Shown one piece after another: positions 1-8,700 of a stretch of 13,920 nt of DNA. A model generated the notes under the pieces. The model did not search any database. It saw nothing but the letters and a program-made list of their open reading frames with translations, and was not told the origin of the DNA. Position 1 is the first letter of the stretch, and every line of letters begins with the position of its first letter. Made by a program: the position numbers and the translations under genes. The stretch comes from Desulfobacterales bacterium (GTDB lineage: Bacteria > Desulfobacterota > Desulfobacteria > Desulfobacterales > Desulfosalsimonadaceae), in NCBI GenBank assembly GCA_029933295.1, contig JAOZOL010000040.1, forward strand, positions 1 through 13,920, read 5' to 3'.

Positions 1-36
1 ATGCGGCTTGGTTCGCTCAAATTTCTTCTTTGACAT
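1..36 (-). CDS. tuf: Elongation factor Tu, N-terminal fragment (runs off the window)
   Basis: Only the first 12 codons are present, reading MSKKKFERTKPH, which is the characteristic N-terminus just before the EF-Tu G1 region. EF-G begins quite differently, so this is tuf and not fusA. The ATG is preceded by a GGAGG ribosome binding site at 46-50 with 9 nt spacing. EF-Tu delivers aminoacyl-tRNA to the ribosomal A site as a GTP ternary complex in the cytoplasm. The gene follows rpsG after a 200-nt spacer, so the usual intervening fusA is missing here. A second tuf copy ends at the other edge of the window. Confidence 0.93.
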   Translation of the reverse strand, partial: MSKKKFERTKPH

Positions 37-68
37 TTTCTAAATCCTCCAAGTCAAAAGGGCTGTAT

Positions 69-96
69 AAAATATTCTTATTGCCACCCTGTTCAA
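69..96 (-). promoter_or_regulatory. Weak candidate sigma-70 promoter upstream of tuf
   Basis: On the minus strand a TTGAAC (91-96) is followed after 16 nt by TATTTT (69-74), matching both consensus hexamers only partly. It would start transcription near 62, giving a short leader ahead of the tuf start at 36. AT-rich spacers yield such matches by chance, so this is tentative. Confidence 0.25.
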
Positions 97-154
97 CAAT
101 GAGTCCGTATTTTAACTACCTGTTTTTGTATCCCTACCTTATACTCAAGTTATT

Positions 155-182
155 TTGCCCATCCGATACACAGGATGGGCAA
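155..182 (-). other. Perfect 10-bp hairpin between rpsG and tuf
   Basis: The arms at 155-164 and 173-182 are exact reverse complements (TTGCCCATCC with GGATGGGCAA) around an 8-nt loop. It lies 55 nt downstream of the rpsG stop codon. Neither strand has a T-run after the stem, so it does not look like a standard intrinsic terminator. An RNA processing or stability element, or a Rho-dependent pause site, is possible. The strand is assigned because all surrounding transcription runs that way. Confidence 0.6.
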
Positions 183-236
183 GAACTGAATCGCGCCAAC
201 TATAATCATATCAAACGCATGGCAAACAAAAAATGT

Positions 237-707
237 CTACCAGCGGTAATGCGCAAACGCTTTATTTGCTTCAGCCATTTTATGGGTGTCATCCCGTTTT
301 TTAATGGCCCCTCCACGTTCTTCCGCAGCATCCATGAGTTCACCCGCAAGCTTTCGGGCCATACTTTTTTCCGACCTTTTTTTGGCAAAACTCAAAATCC
401 AGCGAATCGTTAAGGCCACCTTGCGGGCGGCTCGAATTTCCGTAGGAACCTGGTATGTTGACCCGCCGACCCTGCGTGATTTCACCTCTACTTGAGGCCT
501 GACATTATTCATAGCTTTTTCAAATATTTTAACCGGCGATTCCTTGGTTTTCTCTTCAATCACATCAAATGCATCATATATAAGCGACAGGGCAATACTC
601 TTTTTTCCGTCACGCATAATACAGTTAACAAACCGGGAAACCAGCTCACTATTATATTTTAAATCCGGTGGTACTTTTCGTTCCGGTACTTCTCTACGTC
701 TTGGCAT
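237..707 (-). CDS. rpsG: 30S ribosomal protein S7
   Basis: The protein is 156 residues, the usual bacterial length. It opens with the typical MPRRREVPERK and ends in an AHYRW-type tail. S7 is a primary binder of the 3' major domain of 16S rRNA; it nucleates assembly of the 30S head and lies near the E and P sites. The central basic segment around SYQVPTEIRAARK-like residues and the RKLAGELMDAA helix are family hallmarks. The ATG has a GGAG site (714-717) 6 nt upstream. It follows rpsL by only 26 nt, so the two are cotranscribed. In E. coli, S7 represses its own operon through the rpsL-rpsG spacer; here that spacer is much shorter, so such control would need a different site. Downstream comes tuf rather than fusA. 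Confidence 0.98.
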   Translation of the reverse strand: MPRRREVPERKVPPDLKYNSELVSRFVNCIMRDGKKSIALSLIYDAFDVIEEKTKESPVKIFEKAMNNVRPQVEVKSRRVGGSTYQVPTEIRAARKVALTIRWILSFAKKRSEKSMARKLAGELMDAAEERGGAIKKRDDTHKMAEANKAFAHYRW

Positions 708-733
708 CGACTACTCCGTTTATTATTTAAACA

Positions 734-1105
734 TTACTTGGGACGTTTGGACCCATACTTTGACCTTCCCTGCCTTCTGTCAGAAACCCCAAGCGTATCA
801 AGCACACCCCTGACAACATGATACCGCACACCCGGCAAATCCTTTACACGGCCACCGCGAACAAGCACAACAGAGTGCTCTTGCAGATTATGACCGATTC
901 CGGGGATGTATGCAGAAATTTCGGTACCGGTTGTTAATCGAATTCTTGCAACCTTACGCAAAGCAGAGTTTGGTTTTTTAGGCGTTGCAGTATATACTCG
1001 AACGCAAACCCCCCTTTTTTGTGGAGAGCCGGCAAGTGCACGTGCGCTCTTTTTTTTCACGACCCGTTTCCGCCCTTTTCGAACCAGTTGATTAATTGTC
1101 GGCAT
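734..1105 (-). CDS. rpsL: 30S ribosomal protein S12
   Basis: The protein is 123 residues and full length. S12 sits at the decoding centre of the 30S subunit and affects translational accuracy. The conserved TPKKPNSALRK segment (41-51) and GGRVKDLPGVRYH segment (84-96) are intact. Lys43 and Lys88, whose substitution gives streptomycin resistance in other bacteria, are both lysine, so the allele looks like the sensitive type. Asp89 is the residue methylthiolated by RimO in E. coli. The N-terminus carries an unusually basic run (GRKRVVKKKSAR, 11-22). The start ATG has an AAAGGG site (1114-1119) 8 nt upstream. It is the first gene after the promoter in the rpoC-rpsL spacer. Confidence 0.98.
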   Translation of the reverse strand: MPTINQLVRKGRKRVVKKKSARALAGSPQKRGVCVRVYTATPKKPNSALRKVARIRLTTGTEISAYIPGIGHNLQEHSVVLVRGGRVKDLPGVRYHVVRGVLDTLGVSDRRQGRSKYGSKRPK

Positions 1106-1166
1106 CGTTTCTACCCTTTAAAAAATATCTATTTTTTCTATGTTTTGTTACGAGCTAAAGTAATAA

Positions 1167-1195
1167 TAATTAGCCCCATTTCTAAACGGTGTCAA
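1167..1195 (-). promoter_or_regulatory. Promoter of the rpsL-rpsG-tuf unit
   Basis: A perfect TTGACA -35 (1190-1195) is followed after 17-18 nt by a TA-rich -10 region (TAATTA at 1167-1172, or AATTAT one base further). It lies in the 185-nt spacer between rpoC and rpsL and predicts a leader of about 50-60 nt before the rpsL start at 1105. I found no intrinsic terminator between rpoC and this promoter, so rpoBC transcripts may read into the str genes as well. Confidence 0.65.
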
Positions 1196-1290
1196 GCTTT
1201 TTATCGACGCTTTTACATAAATTCTATGAAACATGGCGGATACGATTTAACCCGGCATGCATATCAGCTTAAACATTAAACAGTTAAATA

Positions 1291-4200
1291 CTACGAGGCA
1301 ATATCAATATCCGACAACCGATATTCGTCCAGCCCTGTCCCGGCCGGAACAAGCCGACCCATGATCACATTTTCTTTTAATCCGTTTAAGGAATCATAAG
1401 CACCGGAGATGCTTGCGTCAGTTAATACTTTTGTTGTTTCCTGGAATGATGCTGCAGAAATAAAACTGTCCGTTGATAACGAGGCTTTTGTAATCCCCAG
1501 GATCAAGGGCTCTCCTGTTGCCGGTTGTTTACCGTTTTTGATCAACTCACGGTTCACGGATTCAAATCTGTTTTTATCCACCTGTTCTTCCGGGATAAAT
1601 TCCGTGTCACCGATTGTTTTAATTTTTACACGCCGCATCATCTGACGAATAATAATTTCAATATGCTTATCATTAATCCTGACTCCCTGAAGGCGATACA
1701 CTTCCTGAACACCGTTAAGAAGATACCTGGCCAGCGCAACATCCCCTTTAATGTTTAAAATATCCTGGGGGTTTGGACTCCCACCGGTCAATTGTTCACC
1801 GGCCTTGATATAGTCGCCGTCATAGACATTAATGTGCCGGCCGCGCGGAATCATATATTCTTTTTTCTCACCAGCATCCACAGGCGTTACAGTTACTTTT
1901 TGCTTACCCTTTTTTGTGGTTTTTGCAATACTGATATACCCGTCTATTTCACTTAATACCGCAGTTTCCTTCGGCTTTCTGACCTCAAAAAGCTCCGCCA
2001 CTCTCGGCAAACCACCGGTAATGTCTTTTGTTTTGGTCGTCTCACGCGGAAGTTTTCCAACAATATCTCCAGCCGATACAAAGTCATTTTCCTCAACCAT
2101 TAGAATCGTATCAACCGGCAATGTATATCTTGCAGTACCTGCACCGGGAATCGTTACGGTTTTTCCGTCCTTACCCTTTATCGATATCCGCGGACGGGCA
2201 TCCAGCACCTTGGTATCAACGACGGTGAGACTGGATTTTCCGGTAACCGGGTCTACTTTTTCTTTAAGACTCTTCCCAATGACGAGATCCCCGAACTTAA
2301 CCTTCCCGGAAACTGCTGTAATAATCGGAGTTGTAAAAGGATCCCATGAAGCCAGCATGTCCCCCTGTTTTACCCTTTGACCATCCTTGACCATTATTTC
2401 AGCACCGTAAATAATGGGCAGCCGATCCAATTCACGCCCGGAATCTGAAACAATGGAAAATTCACCGCCACGGCGATTCATGACAATAATCTGTTTTTTT
2501 GAATTTTCAGCAACATCAAGCGCATTAAACTTAATCGTTCCCTCCATCCGGGCCTTAATATCCGCCTGCTCAACCCGTCGGCTTGCCGTACCCCCGATAT
2601 GGAAAGTTCGCATGGTCAGCTGGGTTCCAGGCTCTCCGATCGACTGAGCAGCCATAATCCCGACGGGCTGTCCGATTTCAACCGGTCCGCCGTGGGAAAG
2701 GTCGCGGCCGTAACACTTCGCGCATACCCCGGTTTCCGCCATACACGTTAAGACAGAACGGATTCTCACACTGGTTACCCCTGCCTGGTCAAGTTTTGCA
2801 ACACCGGCCTCATCAATTTCTTCACCGGCATTGATAAGGACCTCATCCGTAAACGGATCAAGCACATCATCTAATGTGATACGACCTAAAATCCTCTCGG
2901 CCAGGGGCTGAATAACCTCCCCTCCTTCAAGCAGATCCTCAACCACAATTCCCATTCGGGTACCGCAATCAAGCACTGAGGCCGAACAATCCTGAGCGAC
3001 ATCCGCAAGCCGCCTTGTCAGATAACCCGAGTTAGCTGTTTTCAAGGCTGTATCAGCCAGGCCCTTTCTGGCTCCATGGGTTGAAATAAAATATTGCAAA
3101 ACAGAAAGGCCTTCACGAAAATTTGCCGTAATCGGTGTTTCAATGATTTCACCGGAGGGTTTTGCCATCAACCCTCTCATTCCCGCAAGCTGCCGCATCT
3201 GATCTTTACTTCCACGGGCACCGGAATCAGCCATCATAAAAATGGGATTGATAATATTTCTGTTAACGGCATCGCTTTGCACCAATCGCTTATCAACCGG
3301 ACCCGTTCCACGTTCATGTTCCTCTGCAATAAAGGGTTTTTCCATTGCATCCATCATTGCATCGGCAATATCATCTGTGGATTTGGCCCATATATCGACG
3401 ACCTTGTTATATTTTTCACCTTGAGTAATTAACCCTTCCGTATACTGCTTGGTAATTTCGGCAACATTTTTTTCAGCCGTATTTAAAATATCCCACTTGG
3501 TTTCGGGTATAATCATGGCATCAATGGAAATTGAAAGGCCGCCGGACGTTGACCGTTTATAACCGGTATTTTTCAATTGATCTGAAAGGATAACCGTTGC
3601 TTTAGGTCCTTTATGCCGGTAAGTATAATCAACCAGATCCCGAAGGCTTTTTTTATTCAATACCTTATTTACCATATCAAACGGAATTTCACGCCGAACC
3701 TCCAGCACATGAAAAATATGATATTTTCCACCTGAAAAAATAATTTCGCTGACGTCATCTTGTTTCAATGAATACACGCCGTCTGCTGTCGCATCATCAA
3801 CCTGGAAAATGTCTTTGAATTCATCCTTTTCCAGCAACCCGATATTACCGTTATAGGTTTTATCAAAGGCCTCTGAATACTTATGCACTAAATCCTTAAA
3901 TGAGACATTACCGTCAAGTTCAGCAAGAACCTCTTTTGCCGCATCCTCGGTTGAGACCATAATGTGCCGTAATATAAAACTTTCCCCTTTTGGCACGATT
4001 TCCCACAGCAACGCGCGACCGACGGTTGTATCATAAAGATGCCCATTGATACGCACTTTAACTTTGGCATGTATATCAACAACACCCCCATCATAGGCTG
4101 CCCTGGCTTCGTCGGGATTGGAAAAAATCATCCCTTCACCCTTGACACCTGCTAACCCGAGGGTTGCGTAATAAATACCCAATACAATGTCCTGGGTTGG

Positions 4201-5703
4201 AACGATAATCGGGCTGCCGTTAGCCGGGGAAAGAATATTATTAGTTGCCAGCATTAACACCCTGGCTTCAATCTGCGCCTCTAAGGACAACGGAACATGC
4301 ACCGCCATCTGGTCACCGTCAAAATCCGCATTAAAAGCCGTACAAACAAGCGGATGAAGTTGAATGGCTTTGCCTTCTATCAGAACCGGCTCAAAGGCCT
4401 GAATGCCAAGACGATGAAGTGTGGGTGCACGGTTTAACAAAACCGGGTATTCCTTCACGACCTCTTCCAACGTATCCCATACTTCCGGGCTTTTCTTTTC
4501 CACCCATTTTTTCGCGCTCTTGACGTTGGTTACAATTCCTTTCTTTTCAAGCCGGTGATAAATAAACGGCTTGAAAAGCTCCAGCGCCATAAGTTTGGGC
4601 AACCCGCACTGGTGAAGACGAAGATTCGGGCCGATGGTGATAACACTTCGTCCGGAATAGTCCACCCGTTTACCGAGGAGATTCTGACGAAAACGGCCTT
4701 GTTTTCCTTTTAAGGTTTCGCTCAATGACTTTAACGGTCTTTTATTAGAACCCGTCACCACCCGGCCCTGCCGGCCGTTATCAATTAAAACATCTACGGC
4801 TTCCTGAAGCATCCGTTTTTCATTGCGAACAATAATATCCGGTGCTTTCAAATCCATGAGCCGCTTTAACCGGTTATTCCGGTTTATCACCCGGCGATAC
4901 AGGTCATTTAAATCGGAAGTGGCAAACCGACCGCCCTCGAGCGGCACCAGCGGACGAAGTTCCGGCGGTAGAACCGGAACAACTTCAAGCACCATCCATG
5001 TGGGATCAAGCCCGGACCGACGAAACGCATCCACCACCTTCAGGCGTTTGGCAAATTTTTTCCGTTTGGCTTCCGACCCTGTATTCTGAATTTCAACGCG
5101 CAATTCATTGTATAATTTTTCAATGTCAACCCGGCTGAGCAGTTCCCGAACCGCTTCAGCACCAATGCCTGCTTCAAACTTGTTTCCATACAACTCCAGG
5201 GCTTCCCGATATTTATCCTCATTGAGCAATTGAAGTCTTGTTAACCCCGTCTCCTTTGGATCAATGACAATATAATTGTCAAAATATATAACCTTTTCAA
5301 GGGCCTTCAGGGTCATGTCCAGCAAATTACCGATCTTGCTTGGCAGACTTTTCAAAAACCATATATGGGATACCGGTGTTGCCAGATCAATATGTGCCAT
5401 GCGCTCCCGGCGGACCTTGGACTGGATGACTTCAACACCACATTTTTCACATATCACTCCCCGGTGCTTCATCCGCTTGTATTTACCGCAATTACATTCA
5501 TAATCCTTTGTGGGGCCAAAAATTTTGGCACAAAAAAGCCCGTCCCGCTCAGGCTTAAACGTTCTGTAGTTAATCGTCTCAGGCTTTTTAATCTCCCCGT
5601 GTGACCAGCTACGAATCAATTCCGGAGACGCCAGAGCAATTTTAACGCCCGTATAACGTCTGGGATTTGTCGGCTTTACAAAAAAATCATATAACGTTTC
5701 CAA
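1291..5703 (-). CDS. rpoC: DNA-directed RNA polymerase subunit beta' with inserted parvulin-like domain
   Basis: This is the 1470-residue catalytic subunit (E. coli beta' has 1407). The N-terminal zinc site is C70, C72, C85 and C88. The catalytic NADFDGDQ loop (458-465) supplies Mg-binding Asp460, Asp462 and Asp464, at E. coli numbering. After the insert described separately (574-672) come the bridge helix (about 861-892), the second zinc site C913/C987/C994/C997, the trigger loop with His1035, and an SI3-type sandwich-barrel insertion (about 1042-1227) as in proteobacteria. From C913 onward the offset from E. coli is +99. The E. coli-type C-terminal tail is absent. The start is TTG: no in-frame ATG fits, and an AAGGAG site lies 6 nt upstream. 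It follows rpoB by 40 nt. Confidence 0.98.
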   Translation of the reverse strand: METLYDFFVKPTNPRRYTGVKIALASPELIRSWSHGEIKKPETINYRTFKPERDGLFCAKIFGPTKDYECNCGKYKRMKHRGVICEKCGVEVIQSKVRRERMAHIDLATPVSHIWFLKSLPSKIGNLLDMTLKALEKVIYFDNYIVIDPKETGLTRLQLLNEDKYREALELYGNKFEAGIGAEAVRELLSRVDIEKLYNELRVEIQNTGSEAKRKKFAKRLKVVDAFRRSGLDPTWMVLEVVPVLPPELRPLVPLEGGRFATSDLNDLYRRVINRNNRLKRLMDLKAPDIIVRNEKRMLQEAVDVLIDNGRQGRVVTGSNKRPLKSLSETLKGKQGRFRQNLLGKRVDYSGRSVITIGPNLRLHQCGLPKLMALELFKPFIYHRLEKKGIVTNVKSAKKWVEKKSPEVWDTLEEVVKEYPVLLNRAPTLHRLGIQAFEPVLIEGKAIQLHPLVCTAFNADFDGDQMAVHVPLSLEAQIEARVLMLATNNILSPANGSPIIVPTQDIVLGIYYATLGLAGVKGEGMIFSNPDEARAAYDGGVVDIHAKVKVRINGHLYDTTVGRALLWEIVPKGESFILRHIMVSTEDAAKEVLAELDGNVSFKDLVHKYSEAFDKTYNGNIGLLEKDEFKDIFQVDDATADGVYSLKQDDVSEIIFSGGKYHIFHVLEVRREIPFDMVNKVLNKKSLRDLVDYTYRHKGPKATVILSDQLKNTGYKRSTSGGLSISIDAMIIPETKWDILNTAEKNVAEITKQYTEGLITQGEKYNKVVDIWAKSTDDIADAMMDAMEKPFIAEEHERGTGPVDKRLVQSDAVNRNIINPIFMMADSGARGSKDQMRQLAGMRGLMAKPSGEIIETPITANFREGLSVLQYFISTHGARKGLADTALKTANSGYLTRRLADVAQDCSASVLDCGTRMGIVVEDLLEGGEVIQPLAERILGRITLDDVLDPFTDEVLINAGEEIDEAGVAKLDQAGVTSVRIRSVLTCMAETGVCAKCYGRDLSHGGPVEIGQPVGIMAAQSIGEPGTQLTMRTFHIGGTASRRVEQADIKARMEGTIKFNALDVAENSKKQIIVMNRRGGEFSIVSDSGRELDRLPIIYGAEIMVKDGQRVKQGDMLASWDPFTTPIITAVSGKVKFGDLVIGKSLKEKVDPVTGKSSLTVVDTKVLDARPRISIKGKDGKTVTIPGAGTARYTLPVDTILMVEENDFVSAGDIVGKLPRETTKTKDITGGLPRVAELFEVRKPKETAVLSEIDGYISIAKTTKKGKQKVTVTPVDAGEKKEYMIPRGRHINVYDGDYIKAGEQLTGGSPNPQDILNIKGDVALARYLLNGVQEVYRLQGVRINDKHIEIIIRQMMRRVKIKTIGDTEFIPEEQVDKNRFESVNRELIKNGKQPATGEPLILGITKASLSTDSFISAASFQETTKVLTDASISGAYDSLNGLKENVIMGRLVPAGTGLDEYRLSDIDIAS
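3688..3984 (-). other. Parvulin-like (PpiC/rotamase) domain inserted in RpoC, residues 574-672
   Basis: Flanking beta' sequence aligns directly with E. coli on both sides (IVPKG at 569-573, then IPFDMVNKVL from 673), but between them are about 99 residues that E. coli lacks. They follow the parvulin pattern: a first strand with ILRHIMV (577-583), a helix TEDAAKEVLAEL (585-596), SFKDLVHKYS (601-610), NGNIG (618-622, matching GGDLG), VYSLKQDDVSE (643-653, matching the common FSLKxGEVS), and a final strand GGKYHIFHVLEVR (658-670, matching FGYHIIKV). The conserved histidines are His580 and His662. The YSxD/C catalytic position appears to be Ala612, so activity may be lost. The insert maps to the pore region of beta', near the secondary channel. 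The identification is by eye. Confidence 0.82.
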
Positions 5704-5709
5704 GATGAT

Positions 5710-5715
5710 CTCCTT
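5710..5715 (-). promoter_or_regulatory. Ribosome binding site fixing the TTG start of rpoC
   Basis: AAGGAG lies 6 nt upstream of the TTG codon at 5701-5703. The codons just upstream in frame are ATC ATC, not start codons, so TTG is the best initiation site. It matches the conserved position of the beta' N-terminus. Confidence 0.8.
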
Positions 5716-5720
5716 AGTAT

Positions 5721-5740
5721 CTCGTCAAAAAATTGACGAG
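5721..5740 (-). other. Perfect 8-bp hairpin between rpoB and rpoC
   Basis: CTCGTCAA and TTGACGAG form an exact stem around a 4-nt T/U loop on the transcribed strand. The hairpin fills the spacer from just after the rpoB stop codon (5744-5746) to 5 nt before the rpoC ribosome binding site. No T-run follows it, so it is not an intrinsic terminator. It may protect or process the mRNA, or tune rpoC translation. Confidence 0.6.
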
Positions 5741-5743
5741 ACA

Positions 5744-8700
5744 TTAATCTTTATCCTCAAGAAGGGTTACATCCAGACCTAAACTGTGCAACTCTTTGGT
5801 GAGCACCCGGAAGGATTCCGGCAGTCCTGGTTCAAATTCATTCTGGCCTTTGACAATCTTCTCATACATCCGCGTTCGTCCTGCCATGTCATCCGACTTT
5901 ACGGTTAAAAACTCCTGTAGAGCGTGCGCTGCGCCATAAGCTTCCATGGCCCAAACTTCCATTTCACCCAGACGCTGGCCCCCGAACTGTGCTTTTCCGC
6001 CGAGGGGCTGCTGGGTTACAAGTGAATAGGGGCCGATGGAGCGCGCATGCAGCTTGTCATCCACCAGATGGTGAAGTTTAAGCATATACATGGCACCGAC
6101 AGTTACCTTTCCGTCAAACGGTTCTCCGGTTCGACCGTCAAAAAGAATGGCATCCCCTGTCCGGCTCAACCCCGCCTCGGTCAAAAGGGTTTTAATCTCT
6201 TCCTCTTTTGCCCCGTCAAACACAGGCGTATTCATAAAAACACCGTCTTTATAGTCTTTGGCAAACACATAGAGATCTTCATCCGTCATGGTATCTATCT
6301 GTGCCTTTGCAGAAGCCTGTGTAAATATTTTTTTAAATTTAGCCCTTAATTCTTTAGCTTTTTCCGCTTCAAGCATGGCATTGATCTGATCCCCAAGGCC
6401 TTTTGCCGCCCTGCCCAGATGAATTTCCAGAATCTGTCCGACATTCATTCGAGAGGGCACGCCCAATGGATTCAATACCATATCAACCGAACGACCATCT
6501 TTAAAATAAGGCAGGTCTTCTTCGGGCAATATTCTGGATACAACCCCTTTATTCCCATGCCGGCCAGCCATTTTATCGCCCACGGACAGCTTCCGTTTCA
6601 TGGCGATATAGACTTTAATCATTTTGATAACACCCGGCGGCAGGTCATCGCCCCTTTCAAAAACACTGGCCTGATCCGCATAAACACGACGAACCAGATC
6701 CGTCTTTTCTGAATACAGCGCAAGAATCTCTTTTAATTGTTCATCTGCTTTTGCGTCTTTTAAGACCATTGATTCAAGTTTTGAAATCGCTATGGCATCC
6801 AGCCGTTTACGGTCAATGCGGGTATTTTTGGGAATTAATATTTTCTTTCCGCTGGTCAGATCCGCTGCGCACTGCTTGCCCACTATCAAAGCAGCAATTT
6901 CATTTCTTGCTATTTCCTTAATGATATTAAGTTCATCGTCTCTGTCTTTTTCAAGCAGGAGAATTTCTTCATCTTCGATGGAACGGGACCGGTCATCTTT
7001 TTCAACACCCCGCCGCGAGAACACTTTTGCATCAATAACAATACCACTGACACCGGGCGGCACCCGCAATGAAGTATCTTTTACTTCACCTGCCTTTTCC
7101 CCGAAAATCGCCCGCAATAATTTTTCCTCAGGCGACAATTGGGTTTCTCCTTTTGGAGTTACCTTGCCGACCAGGATATCTCCCGGGCCGATTTCCGCCC
7201 CGAGACGTATAATCCCGCATTCGTCAAGGTCCTTTAATGCTTCCTCGCCCACATTCGGAATATCTCTGGTAATTTCTTCTTTCCCTAGTTTGGTATCCCT
7301 GGCCAACACCTCGAACTCTTCAACATGAACCGATGTAAACACATTGTCCTTAACAAGCCGTTCACTGACCAGAATGGAATCTTCAAAATTATATCCACCC
7401 CAGGGCATAAATGCGACGGTTACGTTTTTACCCAGAGCGAGCTCACCTTTCTCAGTAGCAGGGCCATCTGCAATTACATCCCCGTCTCTAACTTCCTCAC
7501 CCTTTCTTACAATGGGACGATGGTTAAAACAGGTATTTTGATTAGAGCGTATAAATTTGGAAAGATTATAAATTGTCACATCTTTCTCAGCCGGATCATC
7601 GGAAGGTTTGTGCTTTAAAACAATACGGGACGCATCCACATCCACAACTTTGCCATCACGCCGGGCCACAACAGTTACCCCTGAATCTCTGGCAACAACC
7701 CCTTCTATACCGGTTCCGACAAAGGGGGCCTGGGGCTCCATCAGGGGCACCGCCTGTCGCATCATATTGGACCCCATCAGAGCACGGTTTGCATCATCAT
7801 TTTCCAGAAACGGTATCAATGATGCAGAAGCGCTGACAAGCTGGTTCGGAGAAATATCCATTAACTCGATGTCTTCTCTTCCAACACGCATAAATTCACC
7901 ATCAACCCTGGAAATAACAATCGGATTGACGTATTCATTTTTTTCATTTACCGGCGCGTTTGCCTGGGCGATGGGATGCTCCTGCTCCTCAAACGCACTG
8001 AGCATTTTTATCTCATCGCTTACGACTGAATCTTTGACCACCCGATAGGGGGTTTCGATAAATCCGAATTCATTGACCCGGGCATATGTACAAAGAGAAA
8101 CAATCAATCCGATGTTAGGGCCTTCAGGGGTTTCAATGGGACAAATCCGTCCGTAATGTGACGGATGCACGTCCCTGACCTCAAATCCGGCACGATCCCG
8201 GGTAAGTCCCCCAGGGCCCAGAGCACTCAATCGTCGTTTATGTGTGGTTTCAGACAGCGGGTTGGTTTGGTCCAAAAATTGTGACAACTGACTGGTACCA
8301 AAGAACTCTCTGACAACTGCTGAAACCGGTTTCGGATTGACCAGATCATTCGGCATGAGAGCATCCACTTCCTGCATGCTCATCCGTTCCTTGATGGCTC
8401 TTTCCATGCGAACCAGACCGATCCGATACTGATTTTCAAGAAGTTCGCCCACCGCACGAACTCTTCTGTTGCCCAGATGATCAATATCATCAACAGCGCC
8501 CTGGTTGTCCCGTAATTCAACCAACGTTTTAGTGGTTAAAAGAATGTCCTCTTTTCTCAACGTTCGAATATCAATGGGCGTGTTCGTATTTAATCGATGG
8601 TTAATTTTCAAACGGCCGACGCCGGAAAGATCATAATAGGCGTTTCTGAAAAACAGATGATCAACAAACTCCTGTGCAACTTCGGGCGTTGCAGGATTTC

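Noticed and set aside
1832..2380. Long plus-strand open frames opposite rpoC and rpoB (also at 6792-7328 and 7608-8048)
   Set aside because: They are antisense shadows of highly conserved genes, without good ribosome binding sites or recognisable domains.
2023..2580. The large segment in the RpoC trigger loop (about residues 1042-1227) as a novel insertion
   Set aside because: It aligns through its length with the SI3 insertion known from E. coli and other proteobacteria.
8202..8343. Possible rifampicin-resistance allele in rpoB
   Set aside because: The main contact residues (Gln521, Asp524, His534, Arg537, Ser539) are all of the sensitive type. The Asn-to-Thr change at 526 is not enough to claim resistance.
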